Below, piece after piece: positions 12,762 through 24,879 of a DNA stretch of 64,000 nucleotides. Within the stretch, counting starts at the first letter, position 1; each line of letters starts with the position of its first letter. The notes under the pieces are model-generated. The model saw only the letters and a list, made by a program, of their open reading frames with translations, made no database searches and was not told the origin of the DNA. The stretch is from Perca fluviatilis (taxonomy: Eukaryota > Chordata > Actinopteri > Perciformes > Percidae). Both the position numbers and the translations under genes were made by a program. The stretch lies in NCBI RefSeq assembly GCF_010015445.1, contig NC_053119.1, positions 10,462,550-10,526,549 of the forward strand, written 5' to 3'.

Positions 12762-14694
12762 GACACAGCCTCTGGCAGTCTATCAAGTTAGAGGGTTTCA
12801 TTTTTTCTTGACAGCCTCTCTATAGAGGTGAATACTGAATAGTCTCTTCTTTATGGCTGTCAGGGCTCACACACTATATATACATGTGTATATGTGTGGA
12901 TGTATGAGCCACACTGATACCTCTGGTGAACAAGTCTTGATAAGATGAGTATCATCATTCTGTGATTTATTTTAACAGGCTGTTGATGTTTTATCACTTT
13001 GTAGGAAATTATTCAACTGGCATTAGGATGCTGTAGTCATGTGTAGTCATGTGTGCAGGAATCAGTGACACTGATGCAAAGACAGACAAACTGATGACTT
13101 ACACAGCACACAAAGGACTACAGAAAATATACCACCCTCCATTTAATGTGCTTGACCCACATGTTTTTCAACTTGAAGAGGAAATGTTTTTAAAAAAAAA
13201 GACTCAAAAGTTTAATTCTCATTTCAGCCAGAAGGCACAAAAGAGGATTTAACCACCAGTTATTGAGACCTAGTAAAGAGACATTAGTATTGTCAGACTT
13301 TGCAGCATAAGAAAAAGAAAACTTGATAAAGATGAGAAAGACATACAGTAGGATAAATGCACAATACTTATCTACGTTCCACCAGTGCTTATCATATTTC
13401 TAAAATGAAGTTGCTGTTCCAGCATGCTGTTTTGTTTGCATTTTTGTTAGTAAAATTTTATTACTTTTTGCTAATAAGGCCAATGTGACCAAGGCCAAAC
13501 TGCAGCTATTTTAAGCTTCAAATTAATTAAATGTAATCCACTGCCCTCAAGGCCTAAAGTGAGAAATGTAAGTGCAGTTTTGTATAAAGATCAATCCATT
13601 TTTATTAAATGTAGCAGAGTTAATGAGTCATAATAATATCTTCCCCTTTTTAAGGAAATCTGTGGGAGAGAGAGAGAGAAATGAGGAAGACAGCTAGAGG
13701 AAGAAAGAAACAAGAGAAAGTAACACAAAGAGACACTTACTGAACCCGTTCACCTCATTATCCCTCATTGGTGACTGTGCACACTCTTTATCCATGGAAT
13801 CAAGGGAAGTTTCCTGTTTTTTTAACCATTTTTATGGGCATGGAGCTAAATTTGGTCCCAACGCACACATTTTAACCAGCTCTTCTCTATAGGTGTCCAT
13901 GTTGACACTTTTATACAATAAGTCTAATGTTACAGAGCTGCACACTTTAAACAGACCTTTTCACCTCTGTTTCCTCTCTGTTTCTGTCTCATCGTAAGCT
14001 GAATGTCACTTAAAGTGGACAAGGACTTGATTGTTAAAATCCAAGATGGCCATCAATGATAGTGTGCCTATTGAATCAGAGACAGGGCGCTTCAGAGAGC
14101 TTTTTTATACATTACATAATTTCAAGTGTTTAAAAAAGAAATTTTTGGATGTTAGATAGGTGGCGAGAGAAAGAAGATGAGGAGAGGGAGGGAGAGGTGG
14201 TTACGTTTTTTTTTTTTTTAGTGAACACTACTTCCTTATGCCTGCAGCACAGACTGACTTCTCATGTCCTGCTGCATGATGGGATAGAGAGCTGCTCCAC
14301 ATTTTCTTGACAGGTTGCCCGACTCACATCAGCCACACCGGGCTGTCTGGCAGCGACCAGCACCGGTCTGATGCTGGGAATGGCTCAATGGGAAGCAAAG
14401 GGAACTGTGGGATTATGGACATTTATGTAAGGCTTGTTTCATGCCTCTGCTGACTGTGTGTGGTTCCTGTGTGTGGCTGCAGGGTGTGATGAATAACTTC
14501 ACCTAATTAAAAAAGTCTGTCTGGTTGTTACAACAAACTCTTAATGCTTTGGCTCGTGACACAGTGACAGTGATAACATTACCCGGTTTAGCTCACAATA
14601 CATCCAGGCCAAGTGAACGTATACAACATTTAATATGCAGCGATGCATTTTTGCTCTTTTCTGTATACCTGGTATTTTATGTCATGACTGTTTA

Positions 14695-15285
14695 GGCCTA
14701 CAGTAAATACTGTACTTAAGTTAATTTTTGAGGTATACTTGTACTGTACTTTACTTATTTCCATTTTCTGCTACTTAATACTTCTCCACTACATTTCATT
14801 AATATAAATATTGTACTTTTTACTTTTTTATTACTAATTTATTGGACAGCTGGAGTTCTAAGTTACTTTTCAGTTGAAGATTTTACATTAAAAAACATTT
14901 TATGAGCTTAAAAATGTCTACACATCGTTGAAGATTAAGTCAGTGGTTCTCTTCTGACTATTTACAGAAAAGTTGTTTGTAGTTGTGTGGCTCCTTGTTT
15001 CAGATGTTGACGAATTGTTCGAGACTCAAAGAGTAACAAAGAATTGAGAAATGAGTACTTTTACTTTTGAAACATTTTGCTGATGTACTTTTACTTAAGT
15101 AGGAATTTGAATGCAATACTTTTACTTGTAAAAGGATAAGAACAGATGAGCCTTTATTATTTTATAACAATCATAATAATATTATAGAATAACATGAAGT
15201 ATAGTACAGCAGTATAACGTAATATATTATGGTAAAATATAGCATAAATAATAGTATTTGCACACTGTTGTATTGATACTTTTAC
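14695..15285. repeat. Dispersed teleost repeat rich in TACTTTTACTT
   Basis: Many copies of the TACTTTTACTT / CTTAAGT phrase, a repeat type I know from percomorph genomes. It abuts the piggyBac-type element. Confidence 0.55.
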
Positions 15286-16040
15286 TTAACCCTCATGCCC
15301 TCTTTGGTCATTTTTGTACATTTTTCTCAAGTTTTCTTTTTCATTTCGTGATCATTTTTGCTGTGTTACTTCTTATGGCATGAAATTTTGTAGGAATCCT
15401 TCTTTTCAGTCAAATTTTTTAAATCCAGTGTTTTTTACTCTTACATGTCTTTTATACTTAAATGATTCATTTTGTACCCTCTGGGCACCTTCGAGGCAAA
15501 AATGTCCACGCACACAAAAACTGTTATTAAATCATCATATATCAATATTTTTTCTGCTTTTTTCATGAATCACTTAAACAACTTCTTACCTAATCAAAAC
15601 CACCAAACATTCAATCATTTTCAGGATTTTAACCCTTTAAATGCCAGTTTATGTATTTGAAGTATGTCATTTTTATAAAAAAAAACACAAAAATGATTTT
15701 TTCCCATATAATGAATAATATGTAGATGGGGCTTTGGTGGTGATTAGAGGCTTGGATATGTCAAAGATAAGCAACAAAACTGATTTGATTGCATTAGTAT
15801 TTTTTATGTAGTTCCAGATACTCCCTCTGGACACCTTCGAGGCAAAAATGGCCCCATTGACTTCCATTATAACCACATGTTTTGATCTCACTGCCTTTAC
15901 AGTATAAAACTATGCATTCTGTAATGTCAGCATTTCATTTGGAACAAAACTAGTCATATTTGACATTTTTACAGTATTTCACCAGATTCAACCATTTTGC
16001 CCTTGTAGGCCGATGCATGAAATTATAGTTATATTATGGA

Positions 16041-16084
16041 GCTGTGTGTGTGTGTGTTTTTGTTGTGTGTCTCGTACGGTTGTG

Positions 16085-16122
<38 letters not shown>

Positions 16123-16130
16123 GTGTATGT

Positions 16131-16172
<42 letters not shown>

Positions 16173-16281
16173 ATATTTGTGTGTGTGTGTGGGTGTGTGG
16201 GTGGGTGTGTGTGTGTGTGTGGGTTGGGTGTGTGTGTGTGTGTGTGTGTGTGCGTGTGTTTGTGTGGTGTGTGTGTATGTA

Positions 16282-16326
<45 letters not shown>

Positions 16327-16340
16327 ATGCATGTATGCAT
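16041..16340. repeat. Imperfect (GT)n tract in left arm of the piggyBac-type element
   Basis: About 300 bases of GT with GTAT, GGGT and GTTT interruptions. It mirrors the (CA)n tract of the right arm. A further GT patch lies at 16443-16478. Confidence 0.9.
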
Positions 16341-16443
16341 GTCTGTGTGTGAAAGAGAGTTTGTGTAAATCTGTAAACAAACAATGATAATTTTAGTGGT
16401 GAAAAAAGCGCACCTTACTTTAGCCAGTTATATTATGGAGCCG

Positions 16444-16477
<34 letters not shown>

Positions 16478-16839
16478 GCATGCATGCATGTCTGTGTGTG
16501 AGAGAGAGTTTGTGTAAATCTGGGTGAAAAAAGGGCTTCTTTTGAAGGATGCATTTCATGTGTCTTTGAAGACGTGCTTGAATAAAAACATTGTCTCCTG
16601 CTTTAGTTGTAAACAGAAACAACTATTAGTGTGTTGATGCACCTGGCTCTAGAGAAGGAGACAGACCTGGAGCAAAGAGAAGGAGCCTTTATCTTCCAGC
16701 CAACTGCAGGACTCATCTGAAGATGACACAAGTTTCTGGAGTCTGACAAAATGGTCACTGTGTCCTCCAACTCTGTGAGTGCCTCTAACCTTCCTCTGAA
16801 AGTGGAGAGGACACTGAAGATCCTGTCCATCCTAACATT

Positions 16840-17215
16840 GAATGGACAGTGAAGAATTGGTAAGTCTGGTCTCCATCTAATACTGAGACGCTGCGCAACA
16901 TTCAAGCACCGACCGGCATGATGTCAGAGCCCACGACATATGCCATATCAAGAATCCATGATGTGGCATCCTCTTTCGACCTTTTCTTCACTCTTGACTT
17001 GATCCAGCTGATTCAGGAAATGACAAACCTACACGGGAGGTGTTCAATCTCAGGATGGAGTGATGTGGATGCTCAAGAGATTTTAACATACATGGGACTT
17101 CACACTTGGCAGGTGTGTACTGGTCCAAAGGGGAATCCACCCCGAGAACCGTGAGTTGTCCGTAGTGGGAGACCAGTCTTCAGGGCCACCATGTCCCACA
17201 AACCATTTGAAATGA
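16840..17215 (+). pseudogene. piggyBac transposase N-terminal fragment, disrupted
   Basis: Reading + strand frames gives a family-like run: SNTETLRNIQAPTG, then AISRIHDVASSFDLFFT, LIQEMTNLHG, W.DVDAQEILTYMGL and, in a shifted frame, GRPVFRATMSHKPFEMIS. These match the DDE transposase N-terminal region of fish piggyBac elements in order. At least one in-frame stop (before VWSP) and a frameshift near 17100-17160 break it, and the catalytic Asp region is absent. Confidence 0.7.
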
Positions 17216-17358
17216 TAAGCGCCAGTTTACAGCAAATGCAGGAGACAATGTTTTTATTCAAGCACGTCTTCAAAGACACATGAAATGCATCCTTCAAAAG
17301 ATGCCTTTTTTCAGCAATAAAGTGATCATTGCTTGCTTACAGGTTTACGCAAACTCTC

Positions 17359-17370
17359 ACACACACACAT

Positions 17371-17432
<62 letters not shown>

Positions 17433-17462
17433 CCACACACACAAACACAAACACAAACACAC

Positions 17463-17503
<41 letters not shown>
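17359..17503. repeat. (CA)n tract in right arm of the piggyBac-type element
   Basis: About 145 bases of CA with CAT, CCC and AAACA interruptions, followed by AGCTCCATAATAT, the complement of the left-arm border. Confidence 0.9.
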
Positions 17504-17505
<2 letters not shown>

Positions 17506-18557
17506 CTCCATAATATAACTATAATTTCCATCGGGCCTACAAGGGCAAAATGGTTGAATCTGGTGAAATACTGTAAAATGTCAAATATGACTAGTTTTCC
17601 TTCCAAATGAAATGCTGACATTACAGAATGCATAGTTTTATACTGTAAAGGCAGTGAGATCAAAACATGTGGTTATAATGGAAGTCAATGGGGCCATTTT
17701 TGCCTCGAAGGTGTCCAAAGGGAGTATCTGGAATTACATAAAAAATACTAATGCAATCAAATCAGTTTTGTTGCTTATCTTTGACATATCCAAGCCTCTA
17801 ATCCCCACCAAAGCCCCATTCCCCTATGATTTATTTTATGGAAAATAATTAATGTTTTGTTGGGTTTTTCATAAATAATTGTTACTTCAAAGATTTAAAA
17901 CTGGCATTTAAAGGGTTAAAATCCAGAAAATTATTAAATTTGTGGTAGTTTTGAGCAATTTACAAGTTGTTTAAGTGATTTATGAAAAAAAAGCAGAAAA
18001 AGATATTGATATATGATGATTTAATAACAGTTTTTTGGACATGTACATTTTTGCCTCGAAGGTGTCCAAAGGGAGTATCTGGAACTATGTAAAAAATACT
18101 AATGCAATCAAATTAATTTTGTTGCTTATCTTTGACATATCCAAGCCTCTAATCACCACCAAAGCCCCATCTAGATATTATTCATTATATGGAAAAAAAA
18201 TATTTTTTTGTGTTTTTTGTAATAAAAAATGAAATACTTCAAATACATAAACTGGCATTTAAAGGGTTAAAATCCTGAAAATGATTGAATGTTTGGTAGT
18301 TTTGATTAGGTTAGAAGTTGTTTAAGTGATTTATGAAAAAAAAGCAGAAAAAAATATTGATATATGATGATTTAATAACAGTTTTTGTGTGCGTGGACAT
18401 TTTTGCCTCGAAGGTGTCGAGAGTAAGTTTTTTTAAGGAGGGCATGAGGGTTAAATATAGGATCTGAATATTTCTTCCGCCACTGTTTATTTCACAGTTT
18501 TGATCTCAACTTCCTTCATGCCCTTGAAGCGTGCAGTACTGCAATTCAACACTTTGA

Positions 18558-18571
18558 CCGGTAGATGGCAG
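18558..18571 (+). promoter_or_regulatory. CTCF-like motif upstream of candidate exon 1
   Basis: CCGGTAGATGGCAG fits the degenerate vertebrate CTCF core CCRSYAGRKGGCRS at every position, by eye. Such motifs also occur inside fish transposons, so binding is only a possibility. Confidence 0.25.
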
Positions 18572-18639
18572 TGATGACGCGTCTTTAAAGAAACTAAACT
18601 ATATGTTTAAAAAAAAAGAAAAAAGAAAAAAGGTGAAGA

Positions 18640-18862
18640 AAAAGAAAAGGAAGGAAGCTAGCACTTTGGCTAGCAGCTATGGCTAGCAGCCTAGCAGCAG
18701 CAGCAGCAGCAGCAGCAGCAATGACCGGGCGTGAACTTAGCCTGTAGTTGCCTCACAACTTTACTGAGAGTAGAAAACTAAACTCAGGCGGCTGCAGCTT
18801 CCCTTCAGTCAGGGGAAATAAGGAAGTGAACAGCTGACTGAATTCCAGTTGTTTCTTCGCCG
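18640..18862 (+). promoter_or_regulatory. ppip5k1: Candidate promoter and non-coding first exon of ppip5k1
   Basis: A consensus splice donor (CCG|GTAAGT) follows base 18862. The sequence before it is relatively G+C-rich and carries a short CAG tract. No long ORF runs through it, so it would be 5' UTR joined to the exon starting at 31271. The left edge, the transcription start site, is a guess. The assignment rests on position, strand and donor quality only; another first exon is possible. Confidence 0.4.
18693..18719 (+). repeat. (AGC)9 trinucleotide tract in candidate exon 1
   Basis: Nine AGC units lie just before an ATG at 18721, which opens an 8-codon reading frame ending in TAG. If exon 1 is real, this is an upstream ORF in the leader. 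Confidence 0.8.
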
Positions 18863-19244
18863 GTAAGTCCTGTTGTTTTCAACACTATGCCAAAGAATTT
18901 CTAATAAGGGACAATGCTTTACGGCGTAGCTTTGAGTCCTGTGATAGCGAAAAGTTGGATTTTTGCTGTTGTGTCGGTGGAAGTGGATAAATGCAGGCGC
19001 GTTTTTAAACGTGTATGTAACAGGAGTGCTGTGTATTGGGCAGGTCGACGCATTCAATTATATTATATTTTGTTTCGGTTTATTCCTCCAAAAGGAGTCG
19101 TGTTTTACTACAACTACATGTTGTGGTTTGAGACAGGCTGTTGGACACCTGTAATGTGTGGTACACATAACGTTAATGTATTAACCACCAAGAGAGAGAG
19201 AGCAGGGAATATATCATCAGTTTGATTAAAGACCTAACTATCAA

Positions 19245-19249
<5 letters not shown>

Positions 19250-19334
<85 letters not shown>
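19250..19334. repeat. (GT)n microsatellite
   Basis: About 42 GT units in intron 1. Confidence 0.95.
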
Positions 19335-19335
<1 letters not shown>

Positions 19336-20229
19336 TTGCTGAGGGTGGCATTATGTGTACTGGGCGGGAACTAACATTATTGTTGGGTCTTATAAACCTT
19401 CAGAAAGTAGTGACAAGTGCCCAACATAATACCCCAAATCCCAAGGGTAAAATTGCTTGTTTTGTCCCACCAAAAGTTACATACACTTTGACTAACAAAT
19501 ACAGGTAATCCGGTTACACTTTATAACAACTATCCACTACCTTGTTTTAATGATGGTTATTATAAAGTGCTACCTATAATCTTAACAAGTGAGAAACCTG
19601 AACATATACATGTTTGGCATTTTGCCTTTAAAAATAAGTTCTGCAACTTTGTTGATCATTAATTGATTGATGGACTAATCGTTTCTGCTCTAATAGTTTC
19701 TATTTGTAAATTAATTCAATTCAAAACACTGTATGACACAGGGGGCAATTAGTGTAAACAAGTAGAGTAGTACAGTATCACAATCAAGGCTGTCCCAAAC
19801 GATAATTTTTTTTAAACGATTAATCTAGCGATTATTTTTTCGATTAGTCGACTAATCTAACGATTAATTTTTCAATTAGCGATTATTTTCCCATTGCTCA
19901 ATTATTAATTATTATTATTATTAATTAATTATTAACAATTTACACAAAACAAATTTCAATAAGGTTCAAATTAGGGCTGGGCAATATATAGATATTATAT
20001 CTATCGTAATATGAGACTAGATATCGTCTTAGATTTTGGATATCGTGATATGACATAAGTGTTGTCTTTTCCTGGTTTTAAAGGCTGCGTTACAGTAAAG
20101 TGATGTACTTTTCTGAACTTACCAGACTTTTCTAGCTGTTCTATTATTTGCCTTTTCCCCACTTAGACATTATGTCCACATTACTGATGATTATTTATCT
20201 AAAATCTAAGTGTGAAGATATTTTGTTAA

Positions 20230-20722
20230 AGGAACACGCCGACTTATTGGGAATTTAGCTTATTCACTGTAACCCCCAGAGTTAGACAAGTCAATACATA
20301 CCCTTCTCATCTCCGTGCGTGCTGTAAAACTGTCTGACGGCCCTGGCGGCAGCAGCCCATCACAGAAAATGCAGGGGAATGGTTCCAGTAATCCTACTGC
20401 TCCGAAATGTGACAAAAGTGACAAAATAACTCCAACATGTTCCTATTTACATGTTGTGATTTGTAGAGTCACAGCGTGTACAAAAAACAATTTAACATGA
20501 GACATAGCCGTCTTCTAAAATCACAACATGTAAATAGGAACATGTTGGCGTTATTTTGTCACTTATTCGGAGCAGTAGGATGTTATGTGCTGGCCTGATG
20601 CCGCTGGAGCCGTCAGACAGCGTTACAGCACGCACGGAGATGAGAAGGATATGTATCGACTTGTCTAACTCTGGGGGTTACGGTGAATAAGCTAAATTCC
20701 CAATAAGTCGGGGTGTTCCTTT
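20230..20722. mobile_element. Long-TIR palindromic MITE (family A, copy 1)
   Basis: Starts AGGAACACGCCGACTTATTG and ends with its near-complement before CCT; TTAA occurs on both sides with a 2-base offset on the right. The arms are inverted over about 200 bases each. Same family as 35018-35680. Confidence 0.75.
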
Positions 20723-20797
20723 TTAAAGCACCAATTGTCAACCCTAGAATATCGCCGCAATATCAATATTGAGGTATTTGGTCAAGAATATCGTGAT

Positions 20798-21219
20798 TAG
20801 GGTTGGGCTTCGTTTGGATATTAACGATTCTAATTCCAATTCCGATTCTTCCTTTCGATTCCGGTTCTTATCGATTTTCAATTCCGATTCTTTGAGGGGT
20901 GGAGTTGAAACGGGTCACATGCTTATTTCATAAAAAAGAGGAAAGTTTTATTTTGATTGAAAGGTGGGTTGCAGTTTTATAGGGCTTTTTCCAACGTAAA
21001 ATAATGCCACACTAGAGCACTGCTTACTGTGCTCCATGGCTGCAACACAACAAGCACCTGGCCGCTACGGAAACCAAAACTTGCGCATGTTAAATTTGGA
21101 ACCCATGATTCGATTTGCGACCAAATCCTCCAAACGATTCCAATAAACAAACGATTCCGATGGAATCGTAATTTTTGAAACGATTCCGAGTAGGAATCGG
21201 TCCTCGATGCCCAACCCTA
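20798..21219. mobile_element. hAT-like MITE, 422 bp, nested
   Basis: Starts TAGGGTTGGGC, ends GCCCAACCCTA, with perfect 8-bp target duplication ATCGTGAT (20790-20797 and 21220-21227). The ends are related to the 832-1581 element. Confidence 0.85.
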
Positions 21220-22839
21220 ATCGTGATATCTGATATTCTCCCTATCGCACTGCCCTATTTCAAATCTCTATTTATTAAAATTGTTTAACTCTGCACTGTT
21301 CAAGTAAAATAAATGTTTAGTGCAACCTGAAGCCACATGTAGGGTATCAATCCAACCACAAAATAAAGTCACTTTCAGGAGGAATACAAAAATAAAAACT
21401 TAAAGTAAATAAACCAAGCAAGTGCAAAAAGAGTAGCCTGTATTTGCTTTTTTTTTTAACAAATAATGAATAAGCTCTTGTTTAACATCCAAGCTCTTTT
21501 TCCCTTTAATTTAACTTTAATTGTTTGTATCTAAAGGCTGGTTAAGCACTGTAGGGAGGAGAAGTTGACAGTTTTTTTGTCTCGTTCCATATGCGTTAGA
21601 ATGTCAGATGTATTTCCACTCACATCACACATGTGATGTCACACAGTCCTCGTCTTATCCACCACTCTCTCGCCTGTAGCCTACTACTGGAACTGACCTG
21701 CAGACCGAAGTTTTCGAGGCGGGGACGGCATGAGACGAGAGGACATGACACGGGAGGCCCCAGACTGCAGCCATACAGTCTCCTTAGTTTTCCCAAAACT
21801 TGCGATCTTAAAGAGGGTCGCAACCACTCGCCATACTCTACCTTTCGTGCTGCTATCTCTGACTCACTCACTGGACCGTCGACCTGACAAAAAACTGCAT
21901 GTAGGCGGAGGAGCTCGGCTTTTATAACTAACCAGAGATGATCTAGCAAAAGGCACAGTTCCTCCTGATGTGAGACAAGATAAGAAAGACTATAGTAATA
22001 ATATTTATTTTTTCATATATTTTAAGACTCAAAACTCAAAACATTGAGACAGTTTGAGAAGACTTTTGCAAGACGGTAGAAAAAAATGTAATGCATGCAA
22101 CCTCAACAAGGACACCATTAAACGTGGCAGAACAATGTATGGAAGCAATGGAAGAAACCATGAAAAAATGGTCTCTGGTTAATATTAGTGTTGTTGGGTC
22201 GATTTCCAGCATAACCTGTCTGGTTTAATTGTATGCATACCTTAGACTGTATATGCAAACCTGTTGAACTGCCATTTGTCACTTGACGCCTTCTGGCAAA
22301 GTAAAAAGTAGCCTACATTAGCAGCCTGGCCCCACGACATCACAGCACTAAATCCAACGTGTTTTGCAAGCAGTGCTGGGCATATGGTTGGGCAGTAGTG
22401 TTAGCTGCGTTAACTAGTTTAACTACTTCTCAATAGTGGTAAAATTCGGTACACCAGTCCGGTCCGGTGTTTGGCTTAACATCAAACCATTTTGAAAATG
22501 TTTACTCCAGCCCAAGCCTAACTCACTTTGGACAAAAGCAACTGCCAAATGAATGTAATGTTATATGATCAGTGCATACAAACTCTTAAGGTCCTGCTGT
22601 TTTTTCGGTGATATTGTTTACTGCAATGATCTTTACTTTTCTTCTAACCTCTCATTCATAAATTGTATGTATCATGTAATGATGTTAAAACTATAAAGTT
22701 TGTTCCATAGTTTAGTATGAAGCCCATCTGCTTTATATGTGTTCATATTCCAATCTATCTTGTTTATCATCTGTTTTGTTGCTGCTGCTGCATCTTTAAA
22801 TGATCTGCTGCTGCAGAAGCTCATATTCTCCGAAGGGAC

Positions 22840-23340
22840 CCATTACAATTTAATTTATTGTAACGCTGAAAGCTCTATACCTGGCAAAAGTTATTCATCA
22901 GTAGCTTAGAAACGGGAGAATAAAGTCATCTTTCCACGTTCCATAAATCATCTTGCAAACCCTACAGAGGACTCATCTCAGACAGTGAGAAATGTTTGCG
23001 TTGATGAGTTTGAAATAATGGGCCTGTTTTGCAGGGCCCGCTGTATACCGGTAAGCTTATTATGGCCTCTGTTTTCAGTAACGACGGCAGTTTGTATTCG
23101 CAAACGAAGCTAATTTCTCGAGTGCCTGGTGCATAATGAATTTACAAGCTTGTAGAAGCATCTGTAACTGCTGTTCCTCTGGTTGTTTCACCTAATAACA
23201 TCACCAGCATGTTTTCTGACCCTGGGGGTGATAGTGTTTCAGGGCTGATGTAAGCGTCCAGCCTCGATAACTTTGTACACTTGAGCAGTGAGTTGAATTT
23301 TATTGAATATAATAATTAACAGTTTTGTTAATGATTAAGT
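22840..23340. other. Non-repetitive intron 1 block, possible conserved non-coding sequence
   Basis: High-complexity sequence with homeobox-like TAAT cores (for example ATAATGAATTTACAAGC) and no repeat or ORF signal. Any regulatory function is a guess from sequence texture. Confidence 0.25.
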
Positions 23341-23559
23341 CTTGAACTCTCTTCAGATAACAAGCTGTTCACTTGATCAGCATCGTACTGACCCTGATAG
23401 AAAAGTAGTGTTACTGGGCTAAGCAAAATACTTCACCTCTCACAATAAATGTCCCAATCACAAACGCATCCTTTTTCTTACCTAGAAGTGATCTACAGTT
23501 ATTAGATCAATCCACAAAATATGAGCCCGTAATTAACAGGCAAACTGTTTCCATTTGCA

Positions 23560-23880
23560 CGGTGTGTCGTAAATCGTGATGTTCCTCATTTGCCATCTTA
23601 TCAGAGAAGTGATAGCGAATTGGAGCTAATGACCATCTCCTCCCTCACCGGTAATAAACATGTCACAGCCTCCCTGTGGCAGACAGTCTCGAAGGTTAAA
23701 AGCCTTTTATTGGAGCCGTGTTGTTTATCTCCAGCCCTGCAGTGATGACTGAGGTGACTCATGCGTGGACGAGGGCCTGCAGCTGACCGCTGGGGACATT
23801 TCTAATCAGCCTCCTAATTTATTCGTGGGTGATACAGGATTTTCTTTTTTTCTTCAGGGGAACAATTTAACTGGCAGAGG
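23560..23880. other. Second non-repetitive intron 1 block, possible regulatory element
   Basis: Contains TTATCAGAGAAGTGATAG (GATA-like), TGACTCATGC (AP-1-like) and TAATTTATT. Not a recognised repeat. Unproven. Confidence 0.25.
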
Positions 23881-24879
23881 GGACACATTGTCATATGATG
23901 TTTTTGTCTGGTTGCTCTGTCTACCTCCTTTTTGTATTCCTTTTCCGTTTTGTTCTAGTAAAAGGAACTACAACATTGCAGCTCTGTTATGATGAAAGTA
24001 GAAAGAATTGTTTGAAATTCTTTGAATACAACACCCGTGTGTCATAACTGATAACAAAGCAATAGTTTTAGGGTGACCTTTATGTTTTTCTAGGATATAT
24101 TTTTCTAAATGCATTTGTGTTTAATGTTGTTTAAAGCAGGACTATGTGACTTTTGCTAAAAACTTTTGCGACCACTTTTACCGCAAGTCATAGTTAGACA
24201 TCATGGTAAATGCTCAAACACAGAATATGTAGAACAAGTAGAAAAAGAGTCATAAAGTCAGCAAACTATCTCAGTAATGTCAGTTTTACTACCAACATGT
24301 AGGCCTATCTAAAGTTTGCTTAGCTACCTAAAGCAACTACTAGCCAAGGCTGTAGCAAGTTCTCTGTGTATTGATTTGAGAAACATTTTATTGATTATGA
24401 ATTCAACATTTTAAATGTGTTATTTGCATCTTCAAGAGTTGCATAGTCTCATTTAAAGAGACACTTCAGCGATTTAGTAATAGGACTTCCATAAAGTTGA
24501 GCGACTTGTAAGAGACAGAGTTTGATAAATGGTCAAAAGTGAAGAAAAACCCTGAATTAACACATTTAAACTCTATCTTACCCTGATGTTATGAGAGTTA
24601 TTTTCAGACTTATTCTACGTAATATACTTATACTCCTCATAATAAGCAAACTGAGCTTCATGTGGAATATCAGTGGAGACCCCATTTAAACGAGCAGCTG
24701 TACAATAACTTTGCCTAAATAAAGAGTACCACTTGTTTTCAAACAGCTATTAGAACCCGTTGGAAGCATAACTTCATTGTTTTCCAAAGACGACAATGGA
24801 TGTTGACCACAAAATATGTGAATGCACAGGTTGATAACTTTGTATGTTCAGTTTTTTATTTATTTAAAAAAATTTTAAA

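Larger units (their letters stand above)
11480..14690. other. Intergenic stretch without a recognisable gene
   Basis: Holds two large GT tracts (listed), a purine-rich stretch near 13660-13740 and a segment at 14325-14470 that resembles 34695-34850. Confidence 0.5.
15290..18450. mobile_element. piggyBac-type element, 3.16 kb, with inverted arms
   Basis: TTAA at 15286-15289 and 18451-18454 flanks perfect 13-bp termini CCCTCATGCCCTC / GAGGGCATGAGGG; a CCC start and TTAA target are piggyBac hallmarks. The arms are extensively inverted copies. The phrase CACCTTCGAGGCAAAAATG or its complement recurs at about 15488, 15832, 17697, 18049 and 18401. The centre carries a decayed transposase fragment. 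It is probably non-autonomous. It ends about 190 bp before the candidate first exon of ppip5k1. Confidence 0.85.
19976..21251. mobile_element. hAT-like MITE carrying two younger insertions
   Basis: Left end TAGGGCTGGGCAATAT, right end near CGCACTGCCCTA. Flanks GTTCAAAT and TTTCAAAT agree at 7 of 8 positions. It is interrupted by the elements at 20230-20722 and 20798-21219. Confidence 0.65.
19787..21500. mobile_element. Outer hAT-like element, left end clear, right end not found
   Basis: AAGGCTGTCCCAAACGATAA followed by repeated CGATTA/TTAATC phrases is a hAT-element end I know from fish. Other elements sit inside it. The right boundary is approximate. Confidence 0.45.

Noticed and set aside
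12491..12825. Cys-Val repeat reading frames
   Set aside because: They are translations of (GT)n microsatellites, open in all frames; the same applies at 16013-16387, 17280-17663, 19254-19508, 38553-38923 and 58326-58766.
15673..18232. Similar frames on opposite strands (15673-15891 minus, 17654-17848 and 18035-18232 plus), suggesting a conserved small protein family
   Set aside because: They are the inverted subterminal repeats of one piggyBac-type element. The similarity is of DNA, and the frames do not resemble a transposase.
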